From Flavobacteriaceae bacterium (lineage in GTDB: Bacteria; Bacteroidota; Bacteroidia; Flavobacteriales; Flavobacteriaceae), in assembly GCA_023558315.1 (NCBI GenBank), contig JAMJVX010000008.1, positions 1-34,197 on the forward strand: a DNA stretch of 34,197 bases, written 5' to 3'. How positions within the stretch are numbered: the first letter of the stretch is position 1; each line of letters opens with the position of its first letter. The translations under genes and the position numbers were made by a program. Positions 1 through 9,840 of the stretch are shown piece after piece. The notes beneath the pieces are model-generated. The model searched no databases. It was not told where the DNA came from and saw only the letters and a program-made list of their open reading frames with translations.

Positions 1-1
1 A

Positions 2-3000
2 AGTGGCGCCACAGTATCTGGAACTTTAGTTGATGTAGGAACGAGTAGCGTTACTGCGCATGGGCATTTGTGGAGTACTACAAACAATCCAACCCTCACT
101 GGAAGCGGCGTAAGTAAAAATGACTTAGGAACGGCAACCACTAGTGGTGTAAGTTTTACAACAAACATCTCTGGACTTAGTGAAAATACTACCTATTATA
201 TCCGTTCCTTTGCAACAAATAGTGTAGGAACAGGGTATGGTGCTGTCAAAAACATTACAACCTTAGAAAATGCAACCTTAGGAGAAATCTCTGGTTCTTC
301 TCAAGTAAGGATTACAATCAGTGGAAGTGGTGCTAACACCTCTGTTACAGTCTCTTCAACTATCACAAAACTAGGTTCTAGTACAATCACACAACACGGA
401 CACGTATATAGCACTACTGCTCAGAATGATAATCTAGTTATAGGAGCGGATAATGTATCGCGTACAAAACTAGGAACGAAAAGTGAAGCAGGTAATTTTA
501 CTTCAACGCTTGAAAACTTAGGAGGTTTTTCTACCTATTATATACGTCCGTATATCGTTACAAATGGAACTATCATCTATGGAAAGCAAAGTAGTTTTAT
601 GACTCCTCCAGGAGTACCTACAGTTACGTTAGGAAATGCTATTCCAACATTAAATAGCATTACTATCTCGGGTGCTATCACAAATTTAGGAGGAGAAGGA
701 GCGAGTATTACAGAATATGGACATATTTGGAGTACAACAAGTGGCAATTTATTAACTTCAAGTACAAAATCAACATTTACAAATGCCACAGAAACAATAG
801 GCTTTGAAAGCGAAGCCAGTGGACTGACTAAAAACACTGAGTATTTCTTTGTTGCGTATGCCTCCAATGATACAGGTACTGGATATAGTCAAGTACAAAG
901 TTTCTATACGCTAAATGACCTAGCTAATATTGAAAGTTTAACTATCGCCGTTTCTGGAACTTCCTTTACACAAACAAGAAGTACCGCTGATAATACTATC
1001 TCTGGAACGACTATTGGTTTTACGGATTTACCTTATGGAGCAACACAAGCTGAAGTCACTGCTGTAACACTTTCTAACCAAGCCAGTGCTATGATCGGTG
1101 TCAATAACTTTACGCAAGGAAGTGTACTTTCAGTGGGTAGCAACAATGTCACAGTAACAGCAGGTAATGGTGGAACTCAGGACTATACCCTAACTTTAGC
1201 AACTCAAACTGCAGTAGCGCCTACGGTTACTACGCTAAGTGCGGAAACCATTACTATTAACTCAGCGACTCTAAAAGGGCAAATCACTGACTTAGGCGTA
1301 AGTCCGCTTAGTGGTTATGGATTTATCTATTCTGCGTTAACAGATACAGGAAATCCGATAAGACTTTATAGTAATAATTTAGATTCGGAGAACGTGTTTA
1401 GTTCAAGCATAACTGAACTTTCTTCGGGTACTACGTATATCGTATCAACTTTTGCGGAAAACGATGCTGGGGAAGTAGGAGGAAGTCAAGTAGAAATATT
1501 TAATACCTTAGCGTCTAGTGAAAAAGCGATTACGGCAATAGCATTTACGTTGACAGGGAATAATACATCCTACTCTGGAACGTTTTCTGGGAATAATATT
1601 ATCGTTAATGATATTTATTCTAGTGCTACGCAAGCAATGATTGCTTCAATAACCGTATCTGATTTTGCTACAGCAGACAAAACTGAGGGAGATATTATTG
1701 AATTAACTGGAGAAACTATTACCGTCACTGCACAAGATAATAGCACACAGTCGTATAGTGTGACTCTAAATACCACAATTCCTATACCCCCAACGGTAAG
1801 TACTTCAAATGCTACCAATGTATCCTATACTACAGTTACATTAAATGGGGAAGTGACCAACACTGGAAATAGTCCAATCAGTGGCTATGGATTTATTTAT
1901 AGTTCAACCTCTGGCGGAGCACTTACGTTAACAGGAAGCGGCACGCAAGTAGAAGTAGGAAGTGTTATAGACGCATCGAGCTTTACTAACAATTTAACTG
2001 GATTGTCTGATAATACTTTATACTATGCGGTGGCTTATGCCTCTAATGCTGGAGGAGCCGTTTATGGTTCTGTAGTAAGTTTCACAACTTTAACCTCTAC
2101 ACCACCGATGGTAAATACAACCAGTGCATATGTTCTTTCTGGTTCAGGAATTAATTTTATAGGGGATTTACTTAATTTTGGAGCAGGAATGACACAAGTA
2201 ATACAGCATGGATTTATCTATGCCGACTCAAGTATCTCTGGAAATGAATTGAGAATAGGAGAAAGTGGTGTAACAACTATCAATTTAGGTGTAAATACTA
2301 GTTTAGGAAGTTTTAAACACATTATTAGTATAGGTTCGTTAGCAGGAAATTTAAATGTAAGAGCATTTGCTACGACAAGTGCAGGGACCACTTACGGAAC
2401 TAATACTATAACTTTCAATGCATCTTCTACTCCTTCAACAGGTATCTCTACTGTAGCAGAATTGCAAGCAATCAATGATAATTTAGATGGTAATTATATA
2501 CTGTTGGCAGATATTGACCTTAGCAGTATTGCTAATTTTGATCCTATTGGAAGTAATTCCAATAATTTTACTGGCGATTTTAATGGAAATGGATATGTGA
2601 TTAAAAACCTTACTATCAATAAACCAACTTCAGATGCAATTGGATTATTTGGAGTTGCGCGAAATGCAACTTTTAACAATGTATGGTTGGAAAATATTAA
2701 CATAAATGGGTATAGTGATGTAGGCGGATTACTTGGAAAATCTTATTATAATGTTTCTATAAATAACTGTTCTGTAGTAGAGGGTAATGTCAATGGTGAT
2801 GGAAATTTAGGAGGATTAATTGGGGAGGTTTATAATAACGCACCTATTACAATAGATAATAGTTTTGTAATAGGTGTAGATGTAGTAGCACAAGATTCGG
2901 CTGCAGGAGGTCTGGTAGGTTATTTTCATCATGGTTCTAGTAATTCTAACCGTATTTCAAACTCTTATGTTGTGGGAGGGATTGTTTCTGCTAGTTTTAG

Positions 3001-3787
3001 ATATGGAGGATTAATAGGTTATGTAAGTAGGGGTACTATAGAAAACAGTTATAGCACCGCACTTATAGGAAGATCTAGACGATATTCCACTTCTTCAACA
3101 GCGGGCGTGTTTGGAAGTAGAGAATCCCCTATTGTTTCTTCAAATCTATATTGGAATACAGAAACCAGTACCATGAATGTGGGTATTGGCGGTTATGGAG
3201 GGGCAGATGGTCTTAATTCCCGAACAACTGCTCAAATGTTGGCAGGTAGTTCTAACTATAATGGTTTTAATGATACAAATTGGGATTTTGGAACGTCTTC
3301 GTATCCAACATTAAAAAACAATATAGTTCCAGCCAATACACAATCACTATACCAAGCTGGGGGTAATATTCAACTTACAATGGAATCTTCAACAGGAGCT
3401 AATTTTTATATTGGTAGGACTACTAATAGTCAAAGAGACACCTATGTAGATGCGAGTTCTTATAGCACTGAAGGAAGTGAGTTATACATTTTTGACGTCA
3501 ATGCCTTTGCCGAAAACGATACAAGCCGTGTAGATTTTTGGGATTGTACGGAAGGTTCAGGAGATACCATTCTTACAACGAGTGCTATTAATGGAACCAG
3601 TGTCACATTACAATATGGTTCAGGAACTACAGGCGATAAAACGGCTTGGGCAATGAGTGGGAATTGTACAATGGTACGTGCTGCTACGGGTAGTAATCCA
3701 GTTACTGGAAATGTATTAGATTTAGAAGCCGTACTATCTAAAGGAGGAGAAAGTTACACTAGGCGTTTTAAAATTACGTTTGAGTAG
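2..3787 (+). CDS. Large modular surface protein, 5'-truncated by the window edge
   Basis: The frame is open from base 2, so the true start lies upstream; the first ATG (68) falls inside a repeat and is not a real start. Seen in order: fibronectin-like modules centred on the motif GH-[LVI]-[WY]-S-T (about nt 59, 395 and 712), a cadherin-like beta sandwich (about 930-1205), a module with GYGFIYS (1312), a second cadherin-like sandwich (about 1520-1775), modules with GYGFIYS (1882) and QHGFIYA (2203), then a GLUG-type region (about 2442-3310) with repeated GGL[LIV]G, and an unassigned tail ending RRFKITFE. Modules usually end in YY-x-R/A-x-A-x-N and GTxYG. This composition fits a secreted adhesin-like protein; I see no type A or type B T9SS C-terminal domain. 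It is richer in G+C than most of the window (42% in the line starting 301). A strong terminator follows. It is paralogous to the gene at 33501. Function is inferred from architecture only. Confidence 0.85.
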   Translation, partial: SGATVSGTLVDVGTSSVTAHGHLWSTTNNPTLTGSGVSKNDLGTATTSGVSFTTNISGLSENTTYYIRSFATNSVGTGYGAVKNITTLENATLGEISGSSQVRITISGSGANTSVTVSSTITKLGSSTITQHGHVYSTTAQNDNLVIGADNVSRTKLGTKSEAGNFTSTLENLGGFSTYYIRPYIVTNGTIIYGKQSSFMTPPGVPTVTLGNAIPTLNSITISGAITNLGGEGASITEYGHIWSTTSGNLLTSSTKSTFTNATETIGFESEASGLTKNTEYFFVAYASNDTGTGYSQVQSFYTLNDLANIESLTIAVSGTSFTQTRSTADNTISGTTIGFTDLPYGATQAEVTAVTLSNQASAMIGVNNFTQGSVLSVGSNNVTVTAGNGGTQDYTLTLATQTAVAPTVTTLSAETITINSATLKGQITDLGVSPLSGYGFIYSALTDTGNPIRLYSNNLDSENVFSSSITELSSGTTYIVSTFAENDAGEVGGSQVEIFNTLASSEKAITAIAFTLTGNNTSYSGTFSGNNIIVNDIYSSATQAMIASITVSDFATADKTEGDIIELTGETITVTAQDNSTQSYSVTLNTTIPIPPTVSTSNATNVSYTTVTLNGEVTNTGNSPISGYGFIYSSTSGGALTLTGSGTQVEVGSVIDASSFTNNLTGLSDNTLYYAVAYASNAGGAVYGSVVSFTTLTSTPPMVNTTSAYVLSGSGINFIGDLLNFGAGMTQVIQHGFIYADSSISGNELRIGESGVTTINLGVNTSLGSFKHIISIGSLAGNLNVRAFATTSAGTTYGTNTITFNASSTPSTGISTVAELQAINDNLDGNYILLADIDLSSIANFDPIGSNSNNFTGDFNGNGYVIKNLTINKPTSDAIGLFGVARNATFNNVWLENININGYSDVGGLLGKSYYNVSINNCSVVEGNVNGDGNLGGLIGEVYNNAPITIDNSFVIGVDVVAQDSAAGGLVGYFHHGSSNSNRISNSYVVGGIVSASFRYGGLIGYVSRGTIENSYSTALIGRSRRYSTSSTAGVFGSRESPIVSSNLYWNTETSTMNVGIGGYGGADGLNSRTTAQMLAGSSNYNGFNDTNWDFGTSSYPTLKNNIVPANTQSLYQAGGNIQLTMESSTGANFYIGRTTNSQRDTYVDASSYSTEGSELYIFDVNAFAENDTSRVDFWDCTEGSGDTILTTSAINGTSVTLQYGSGTTGDKTAWAMSGNCTMVRAATGSNPVTGNVLDLEAVLSKGGESYTRRFKITFE
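2442..3310 (+). repeat. GLUG-type repeat region inside the surface protein
   Basis: The encoded segment begins STVAELQAIND...GNYILLADIDL, the usual entry into a GLUG-containing solenoid. It then repeats units of roughly 30-45 residues of the form VGGLLGK, LGGLIGE, AGGLVGY, YGGLIGY separated by N-x-S-[VY] strands. It ends near YWNTETS and WDFG-x-SSYPTLKNN. In known proteins such regions form beta-helices on exported proteins. The repeats are protein-level; I see no long identical DNA repeats. Confidence 0.7.
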
Positions 3788-3813
3788 ATAAGTAAAGTTG
3801 TTTTTATAATAGA

Positions 3814-3848
3814 AAAACCCTCGCCAAAAAGGTGGGGGTTTTCTTTTT
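3814..3848 (+). terminator. Rho-independent terminator of the surface protein gene
   Basis: Bases 3814-3825 (AAAACCCTCGCC) pair with 3831-3842 (GGTGGGGGTTTT) across an AAAAA loop. This is a 12-pair stem with two G-U wobbles, followed by CTTTTT. It begins 26 bases after the stop codon and isolates the surface gene from the next one. It is the clearest terminator in the window. Confidence 0.88.
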
Positions 3849-3954
3849 GTAGCTATTTGATATAAAACCACACTTGAAACTTGAAAAAATAGGAAGTGTA
3901 AAAAATAACTTCATTTTTGAAATAATTATTATAAAAGTCCTATAATTGCAAACT

Positions 3955-5232
3955 ATGAAATCAAAAATCTTACTTTACTTAGTTTCCTTAGTTATTTTCC
4001 TGTGTAGCGCTATTAATGTAAGTGCTCAAGACAAGGACGAAATTCTCTTAAATGCGTTTACGATTCAAAAAACAATAGTGCAAACCGCATTGGAACAGCA
4101 AATATTGCTTGATATGCTTGAAGCAAGAATGGAAAATGAATCCGAATTTAAGAATGTATTAGGGACCGTTCTTGATTTGGACTTACTGGAAGAACATTTC
4201 TATTTTACACCTAGCGAAGAAGGGTATGAAATGCTCGCTGATTTTTATTCTCGTCTATTACTTACAGCTGAAGGACATGCGATAGCCCATAAACAAAAAC
4301 TCATTCCTGGAATTTTAAAACACTTGTATTTGGAAGGAAGATCAATTGTAAGAAATTTTGGAATTACTATTGGCATTCTAATGTTAGCCACAGAAATTGC
4401 ACAAAATGTCGCGGGTATTTGGCTTACTAGTATTGGATATCCAGAATTTGGAACCGCAGCTCATATAATACCCTTTCCTACAATAGTAGCAGCTATGTAT
4501 TACTTTACTCAAAACATTATAGACAAAAGCAAGTATAAAAAAAGCTTTGAAGGTAAAGACTTTTTTATTCTATATAAACAATCTTTAAAAAAAGCAAAAA
4601 AAGAGTACCAATTAAAAAACAAGCATAAGTATGCCTCTTTCCTAAAAGAAGGGGATAAAGTCTATGCGTTGATGTTTAGAAAAGAACGTTTTTTTCAAAA
4701 AATTACTTCTCCGCTTCGTTCAAACCATAAATTAACTTTACTTAAATTTAAAAAATATTTAAAGCACTCTGCTATAGAGTTAGACGAAACACAACAAGCC
4801 ATTCTCTCAGAAAAGATCCCCTCAGAATTACGACTTTGGAAACTCATTTTTAGTTTATGGGAGGACGCTGAATTTAGAGAAAAATTTAAATTAGATTACA
4901 AACAAAACCTCGTGGAAGTAAAACATCCTAAACACATCTTTGAGTTTAGCACATGGGCTAGTACGGGCATCGTAATTGAATCATTAGAAGAATTATCAGA
5001 TTGGTTAGAGCATACGCCAGAGAACATGAACAAGGGAATGCTTCTTAATATTCTAAAAACCTCTTCATTTAAATTTTGGTCAGAACACATGGAGAATACT
5101 CCTCTTAAAATCTACAGAAAATTTATGAAGGAGATTCAGTACTTAAAAAATAATTTAGGACTGCGACGTTTAGAGCCCGCAAGTGAAAAATTTATACAAA
5201 AAGAACTTATTCCAGCCCTTATTTATCACTAA
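3955..5232 (+). CDS. Exported two-pass membrane protein of unknown function
   Basis: Encodes 425 residues. The N-terminus MKSKILLYLVSLVIFLCSA...VSAQ is a typical Sec signal peptide with cleavage near SAQ-D. Two hydrophobic segments, about residues 132-155 and 163-185, form a likely hairpin in the membrane. The rest is charged and mostly helical, with a Lys-rich stretch just after the second segment and LEELSDWLEH near residue 345. I recognise no family and assign no function. I chose ATG 3955 over an in-frame TTG at 3946 because it gives a clean signal peptide and because a near-match to the -7 element (TATAATTG, 3941-3948) overlaps the TTG. The gene stands alone between the terminator at 3814 and the secA promoter. 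Confidence 0.8.
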   Translation: MKSKILLYLVSLVIFLCSAINVSAQDKDEILLNAFTIQKTIVQTALEQQILLDMLEARMENESEFKNVLGTVLDLDLLEEHFYFTPSEEGYEMLADFYSRLLLTAEGHAIAHKQKLIPGILKHLYLEGRSIVRNFGITIGILMLATEIAQNVAGIWLTSIGYPEFGTAAHIIPFPTIVAAMYYFTQNIIDKSKYKKSFEGKDFFILYKQSLKKAKKEYQLKNKHKYASFLKEGDKVYALMFRKERFFQKITSPLRSNHKLTLLKFKKYLKHSAIELDETQQAILSEKIPSELRLWKLIFSLWEDAEFREKFKLDYKQNLVEVKHPKHIFEFSTWASTGIVIESLEELSDWLEHTPENMNKGMLLNILKTSSFKFWSEHMENTPLKIYRKFMKEIQYLKNNLGLRRLEPASEKFIQKELIPALIYH

Positions 5233-5276
5233 GCCGTTGCACTAACATTTCATCCCCATATTTTCATTTAATTTAG

Positions 5277-5284
5277 TACCTTTG
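5277..5284 (+). promoter_or_regulatory. Bacteroidota -7 promoter element for secA
   Basis: TACCTTTG matches TAnnTTTG exactly and lies 16 bases before the secA ATG. No clear TTTG -33 box is visible at the expected distance. Confidence 0.55.
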
Positions 5285-5300
5285 CGTTTTTAAAAAAACT

Positions 5301-8300
5301 ATGGGAGCAATAGATTCATTCATTAAATTATTTATTGGTGATAAGACAAAGAAAGACATTGGCGAAATGCACAAGGTCGTTGAAAAAATCTTAGATGAAG
5401 GCAAAAAACTCAAAGATATTTCAAATGATGAACTTCGGAATAAAACCACTTTGTTTCAGAAAAAAATTCAAGAAAACAGAGCTTCTATTGATGCTAAAAT
5501 AGCCACGCTAAATACACAATTAGAAACAGAAGAAAATATAGATACACGTGAGGATATCTATACCCAAATTGATACTTTGGAAGATGAAGGGTATAAAATT
5601 ACCCAAACGACCTTAGAATCTCTTTTGCCAGAAGCGTTTGCTGTAGTAAAAGAAACCGCAACCCGTTTTGCAAACAATAATAGTATAGAAGTGAGCGCGT
5701 CAGAATTTGATATTAAACAGTCGGCTTCCAAAGATTATATAAAAATAAAAAAAGATAAAGCCTTTTGGTCTAATTCATGGGATGCCGCTGGAAAGGAGAT
5801 TGTTTGGGACATGGTACATTATGACGTACAACTCATAGGAGGAATTGCCCTCCACAGAGGAAAAATTGCAGAAATGCAAACAGGGGAAGGGAAAACTTTA
5901 GTCGCTACACTCCCACTATATCTAAATGCACTTCCTGGAAAAGGAGTACATCTAGTGACTGTAAATGATTATTTAGCAAAAAGAGATAGCTCATGGATGG
6001 CTCCTATTTTTGAATTTCATGGACTGAGTGTAGATTGTATAGACAAACATGCCCCCAATAGTTTAGAGAGAAAAAAAGCGTATGAAGCTTCTATTACCTA
6101 TGGTACAAATAATGAATTCGGTTTTGACTACTTAAGAGATAATATGACGCATAATGTGGATGACTTAGTGCAGCGAAATCACTATTATTCCATTGTAGAT
6201 GAAGTAGATTCTGTTTTAATTGACGACGCAAGGACGCCTCTAATTATTTCAGGACCCGTAGCCCAAGAAGGCAAAGAAGAGTATCAAGTCTTAAAGCCAA
6301 AAATTACAGAATTATTTACAAAACAACGTTCTTATTTAAATGAAGTATTAGCGGATGCAAAAAAGAAAATAAAAGAAGGTGATACGGAAAATGGGGCTAT
6401 TTTACTCCTTAGAGTATTCAGAGGGCTTCCAAAAAACAAAGCATTAATTAAATTTTTAAGCGAAGAGGGGATTAAACAATTGTTACAAAAAACAGAAAAC
6501 TTTTATATGCAAGACAATAACAAAGAGATGCATAAAATAGATTCTGAGTTGTATTTTGTCATAGATGAAAAAAGTAATTCTGTAGAGCTTACTGAAAAAG
6601 GAATTGAAAGCCTTTCTAACGATAAAAACAATACCTCATTTTTTGTGCTACCAGACATTAGTACAGAAATAGCAAAAATTGAAGCAAAAAATCTGTCTCC
6701 TAAAGAAGAAGCCAAAGAGAAAAAAACCTTGTTTACTGATTTTAATATTAAAAGTGAACGTATACACGCAACAAATCAATTGCTAAAAGCCTATACTCTT
6801 TTTGAAAAAGATAAGGAATATGTAGTCATGAATGGAAAAGTAATGATTGTAGACGAACAAACAGGAAGAATCATGGATGGGCGAAGATATTCAGATGGGC
6901 TACATCAAGCCATAGAAGCTAAAGAAAATGTAACCATAGAAGCGGCTTCTCAAACATTTGCTACAATTACTTTGCAAAATTACTTCAGAATGTACAACAA
7001 ACTCTCTGGAATGACAGGAACAGCGATAACAGAATCCACAGAATTTTGGGAGATTTATAAATTAGATGCTGTAGAGATACCAACAAATAAACCCATTCAA
7101 AGAGATGACAGAAATGATTTGATATATAAAACTGCACGAGAAAAGTATAATGCTATAATTGAAGAAACTAATAAACTTTCTAATGAAGGGCGTCCTATAC
7201 TTATTGGTACGACTTCCGTTGAATCTTCAGAATTACTTAGTAAAATGTTAAATATTAGAAAGGTAAAACATAATGTATTGAATGCAAAACTTCACAAAAA
7301 AGAAGCAGATATTGTAGCTGAAGCAGGAAATCCAGGTATTGTAACTATTGCAACAAATATGGCAGGGCGTGGGACTGACATTAAAATTTCTAAGGAAGTC
7401 AAAGAAGCTGGAGGACTCGCAATTATTGGTTCGGAAAGACATGATTCAAGGAGAATAGATAGGCAATTGAGAGGACGTTCTGGACGGCAAGGAGACCCTG
7501 GAAGTTCACAGTTTTATGTGTCTTTAGAAGATAATCTCATGCGACTATTTGGTTCAGATAGAGTAGCAAAAATAATGGACAGAATGGGCTTACAAGAAGG
7601 TGAAGTAATTCAACATTCTATGATGACAAAGTCTATTGAAAGGGCACAAAAAAAAGTAGAAGAAAACAACTTTGGAATCAGAAAACGTCTGTTAGAATAC
7701 GACGACGTTATGAACGCACAACGAGAGGTAATCTATAAAAAAAGGAAACATGCTTTATATGGAACAAGGTTAAAAGTAGATATTGCCAATATGTTTTTTG
7801 ATTTATGTGAGGAAGTTACTTTAAAAACAAAGTCCAATAACGACTACAAGAGTTTTGAATTTGAAACTATACAACATTTTTCCATCACATCACCCATCAG
7901 CGAAGAAGATTTTAAATCCCTTTCTCCTGACGAAATTACAAAAACGCTTTTTACAGTTATCTATGATAACTATAAAGAAAAAATGGAATCTAGTGCTAAA
8001 TTAGCCTATGCTGTTATAAAAGATATTTATGAGCAAAAGAAAACTACTTTTAAAAGAATATCTGTTCCTTTTACTGATGAAGTAAAAACATTGCAAATTG
8101 TCACTGATATTGAGAAAGCTTATAATACCAAAGGAAAGCACTTAATGGATGATTTTGAAAAAAATTGTGTGTTAGTATTGATTGATGAAGCATGGAAAAA
8201 CCATTTGCGTAAAATGGACGACCTTAAAGAATCAGTACAATTAGCGGTTCATGAACAAAAAGACCCATTATTGATTTATAAATTTGAATCTTTTGAGTTA

Positions 8301-8660
8301 TTTAAAGCGATGAATACAACCCTAAATACGCAAGTAGTATCCTTTTTACTAAAAGCTGATTTGCCAAATAAACAGCAACAAATACAGGAGGCACAGCGAA
8401 GAAAAGAAGTAACTAATTATAACGAATCCAAAGATCAAGTATTAAATAGTGCTGAATTAGCAATGCAAAACCGACAAGCTGGGGCAAATGCGAGTTCAAA
8501 TGCTAACGCACCTACAGAAACTTTGGTTAGACAACAACCAAAAATAGGTAGAAATGATAGAGTAGTTATAAAAAACAATACTTCTGGAGAAGAGAAAGAG
8601 CTAAAATATAAGCAAGCAGAATCCCTATTAAGAGAAGGGACATGGACTATGTTACAATAG
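5301..8660 (+). CDS. secA: Preprotein translocase ATPase SecA
   Basis: The 1119-residue protein is the motor that drives unfolded preproteins through the SecYEG channel; it cycles between cytosol and inner membrane. Seen: Walker A MQTGEGKT (about residues 193-200), the second conserved stretch DEVDSVLIDDARTPLIISGP (about 299), the preprotein-binding region, GMTGTAITES, NMAGRGTDIKI, and SERHDSRRIDRQLRGRSGRQGDPG. It is longer than E. coli SecA (901) because of an extra charged insertion between about residues 340 and 480 and a longer N-terminal segment, which is common in Bacteroidota. The C-terminus lacks the usual CxCxSGxxxxxC zinc-binding tail and instead ends in a KIGRNDRVVIKNN...KYKQAESLL segment. 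The next gene starts 16 bases downstream. Confidence 0.97.
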   Translation: MGAIDSFIKLFIGDKTKKDIGEMHKVVEKILDEGKKLKDISNDELRNKTTLFQKKIQENRASIDAKIATLNTQLETEENIDTREDIYTQIDTLEDEGYKITQTTLESLLPEAFAVVKETATRFANNNSIEVSASEFDIKQSASKDYIKIKKDKAFWSNSWDAAGKEIVWDMVHYDVQLIGGIALHRGKIAEMQTGEGKTLVATLPLYLNALPGKGVHLVTVNDYLAKRDSSWMAPIFEFHGLSVDCIDKHAPNSLERKKAYEASITYGTNNEFGFDYLRDNMTHNVDDLVQRNHYYSIVDEVDSVLIDDARTPLIISGPVAQEGKEEYQVLKPKITELFTKQRSYLNEVLADAKKKIKEGDTENGAILLLRVFRGLPKNKALIKFLSEEGIKQLLQKTENFYMQDNNKEMHKIDSELYFVIDEKSNSVELTEKGIESLSNDKNNTSFFVLPDISTEIAKIEAKNLSPKEEAKEKKTLFTDFNIKSERIHATNQLLKAYTLFEKDKEYVVMNGKVMIVDEQTGRIMDGRRYSDGLHQAIEAKENVTIEAASQTFATITLQNYFRMYNKLSGMTGTAITESTEFWEIYKLDAVEIPTNKPIQRDDRNDLIYKTAREKYNAIIEETNKLSNEGRPILIGTTSVESSELLSKMLNIRKVKHNVLNAKLHKKEADIVAEAGNPGIVTIATNMAGRGTDIKISKEVKEAGGLAIIGSERHDSRRIDRQLRGRSGRQGDPGSSQFYVSLEDNLMRLFGSDRVAKIMDRMGLQEGEVIQHSMMTKSIERAQKKVEENNFGIRKRLLEYDDVMNAQREVIYKKRKHALYGTRLKVDIANMFFDLCEEVTLKTKSNNDYKSFEFETIQHFSITSPISEEDFKSLSPDEITKTLFTVIYDNYKEKMESSAKLAYAVIKDIYEQKKTTFKRISVPFTDEVKTLQIVTDIEKAYNTKGKHLMDDFEKNCVLVLIDEAWKNHLRKMDDLKESVQLAVHEQKDPLLIYKFESFELFKAMNTTLNTQVVSFLLKADLPNKQQQIQEAQRRKEVTNYNESKDQVLNSAELAMQNRQAGANASSNANAPTETLVRQQPKIGRNDRVVIKNNTSGEEKELKYKQAESLLREGTWTMLQ

Positions 8661-8676
8661 ATTCTTTTGTTGCCCC

Positions 8677-9804
8677 ATGCCAAAACCATTATTGATATTA
8701 CTAGGTCCAGCTCCTCCCTATAAAGGGGGAATTTCAGACACTAATTTTTCTCTGTATAAAGAATTAAACAATCAAAATTACAACACCCTACTTTGGACTT
8801 TTAAAGTTCAATATCCTAGTTTTTTATTTAGAAAATCACAATTTTCAAATGAAATAGATATATCTGTTGATTTTCCAAGAAAAATTCATTCATACAATGT
8901 AAAAAATTGGAAAAATATTGCAAAAGAAATAAATGCACTAAATCCTGAAAAAGTTGCCATTCGTTGTTGGACTCCTTTCCTGTACCCATGTTGGATAGGA
9001 ATTGTAAAAAGGTTAAACAAAAATATTGAAATCATCGCTATTGTAGATAATTGGAAGCCTCATGAAAGAATCCCTATATTTGATACCTTATTAATTAAAA
9101 AATTGGAAAAATATTGCCATCGATTTGTGACTTTTTCTCAAAACGTAGCAACCCAGATTCAAAGAGATAGTAAGAAGCCTGTTTTAACTGGATTTCACCC
9201 TATTAATACTACTTTAGTTAAGAAAATTCCGCAATCAGAAGCAAAAGAAAAACTACATTTAAAACAAAAAACAAATTATGTTTTATTTGCCGGGATTATC
9301 AGAAAATACAAAGGATTACAGAATTTGATTAAAGCCTTTAACGAGCCTTGCTTAAAAGATAAAAATATTGAATTACTAATTGCTGGTGAATTCTATGAGC
9401 CCTTAAAGAAATATAATCGTTTAATTAAGGACAATCATTTAGAAAATAAAATTACTCTTTTTCCCTATTATATCCCTTCAAAGGAATTAAGTTACTTCTT
9501 CTGTGCATCTGATGTAGTTGTTCTCCCCTATCTAAAAGCAACTCAAAGCGGAATTGTTTCACTTGCCTATTTTTATAATACGCCTTTGATTGTGTCTAAA
9601 ATTAAAGGGTTGCAAGAAATTATAACAAGTGACAAGACAGGAATCGCCATTGATTGTGAACCAAAAGAAATTGCAAAAAGTATCGTAAATTACTTTTCTG
9701 AAAATGCAAAGGAAAATTTTCAAAAAAATATCAGTAAAATAGTACAAAACTATTCATGGAAAAATTTTACTCTTAATTTTATTACATTCTTAAAAAAAAT
9801 ATAA
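8677..9804 (+). CDS. Glycosyltransferase, GT4-like (GT-B fold)
   Basis: The 375-residue protein probably transfers a sugar from a nucleotide donor to a growing envelope glycan in the cytosol. The N-terminus LLILLGPAPPYKGGISDTN carries the glycine-rich acceptor-side loop of GT-B enzymes. The C-terminal half has the donor domain: VLFAGIIRKYKGLQNLI (about 205), IELLIAGEF, and ASDVVVLPYLKATQSGIVSLAYFYNTPLIVS...GLQEII (about 275-312). The first acidic residue of the classical E-x7-E motif is replaced in this TQSG subtype; the terminal E is kept. It lies 16 bases after secA and just before a WecA-type transferase, so it may act in the same polysaccharide pathway. Sugar specificity cannot be read. 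Confidence 0.85.
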   Translation: MPKPLLILLGPAPPYKGGISDTNFSLYKELNNQNYNTLLWTFKVQYPSFLFRKSQFSNEIDISVDFPRKIHSYNVKNWKNIAKEINALNPEKVAIRCWTPFLYPCWIGIVKRLNKNIEIIAIVDNWKPHERIPIFDTLLIKKLEKYCHRFVTFSQNVATQIQRDSKKPVLTGFHPINTTLVKKIPQSEAKEKLHLKQKTNYVLFAGIIRKYKGLQNLIKAFNEPCLKDKNIELLIAGEFYEPLKKYNRLIKDNHLENKITLFPYYIPSKELSYFFCASDVVVLPYLKATQSGIVSLAYFYNTPLIVSKIKGLQEIITSDKTGIAIDCEPKEIAKSIVNYFSENAKENFQKNISKIVQNYSWKNFTLNFITFLKKI

Positions 9805-9809
9805 CTTTG
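9802..9809 (+). promoter_or_regulatory. -7 promoter element for the wecA-ugd pair
   Basis: TAACTTTG fits TAnnTTTG. It overlaps the stop codon of the upstream glycosyltransferase and lies 31 bases before the GTG start. This suggests the transferase/dehydrogenase pair can be expressed independently of secA. Confidence 0.5.
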
Positions 9810-9840
9810 CACCCATTACAAAATTCTTAATTATATATAA

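Noticed and set aside
577-867. Minus-strand open frames inside the first surface gene (also 1615-1818 and 2494-2703)
   Set aside because: They are antisense to repeat-coding sequence, with no ribosome binding or promoter support and no recognisable protein.
3946-3954. TTG start at 3946 for the exported protein
   Set aside because: It overlaps the putative -7 element and would put three residues before a good signal peptide; ATG 3955 is better.
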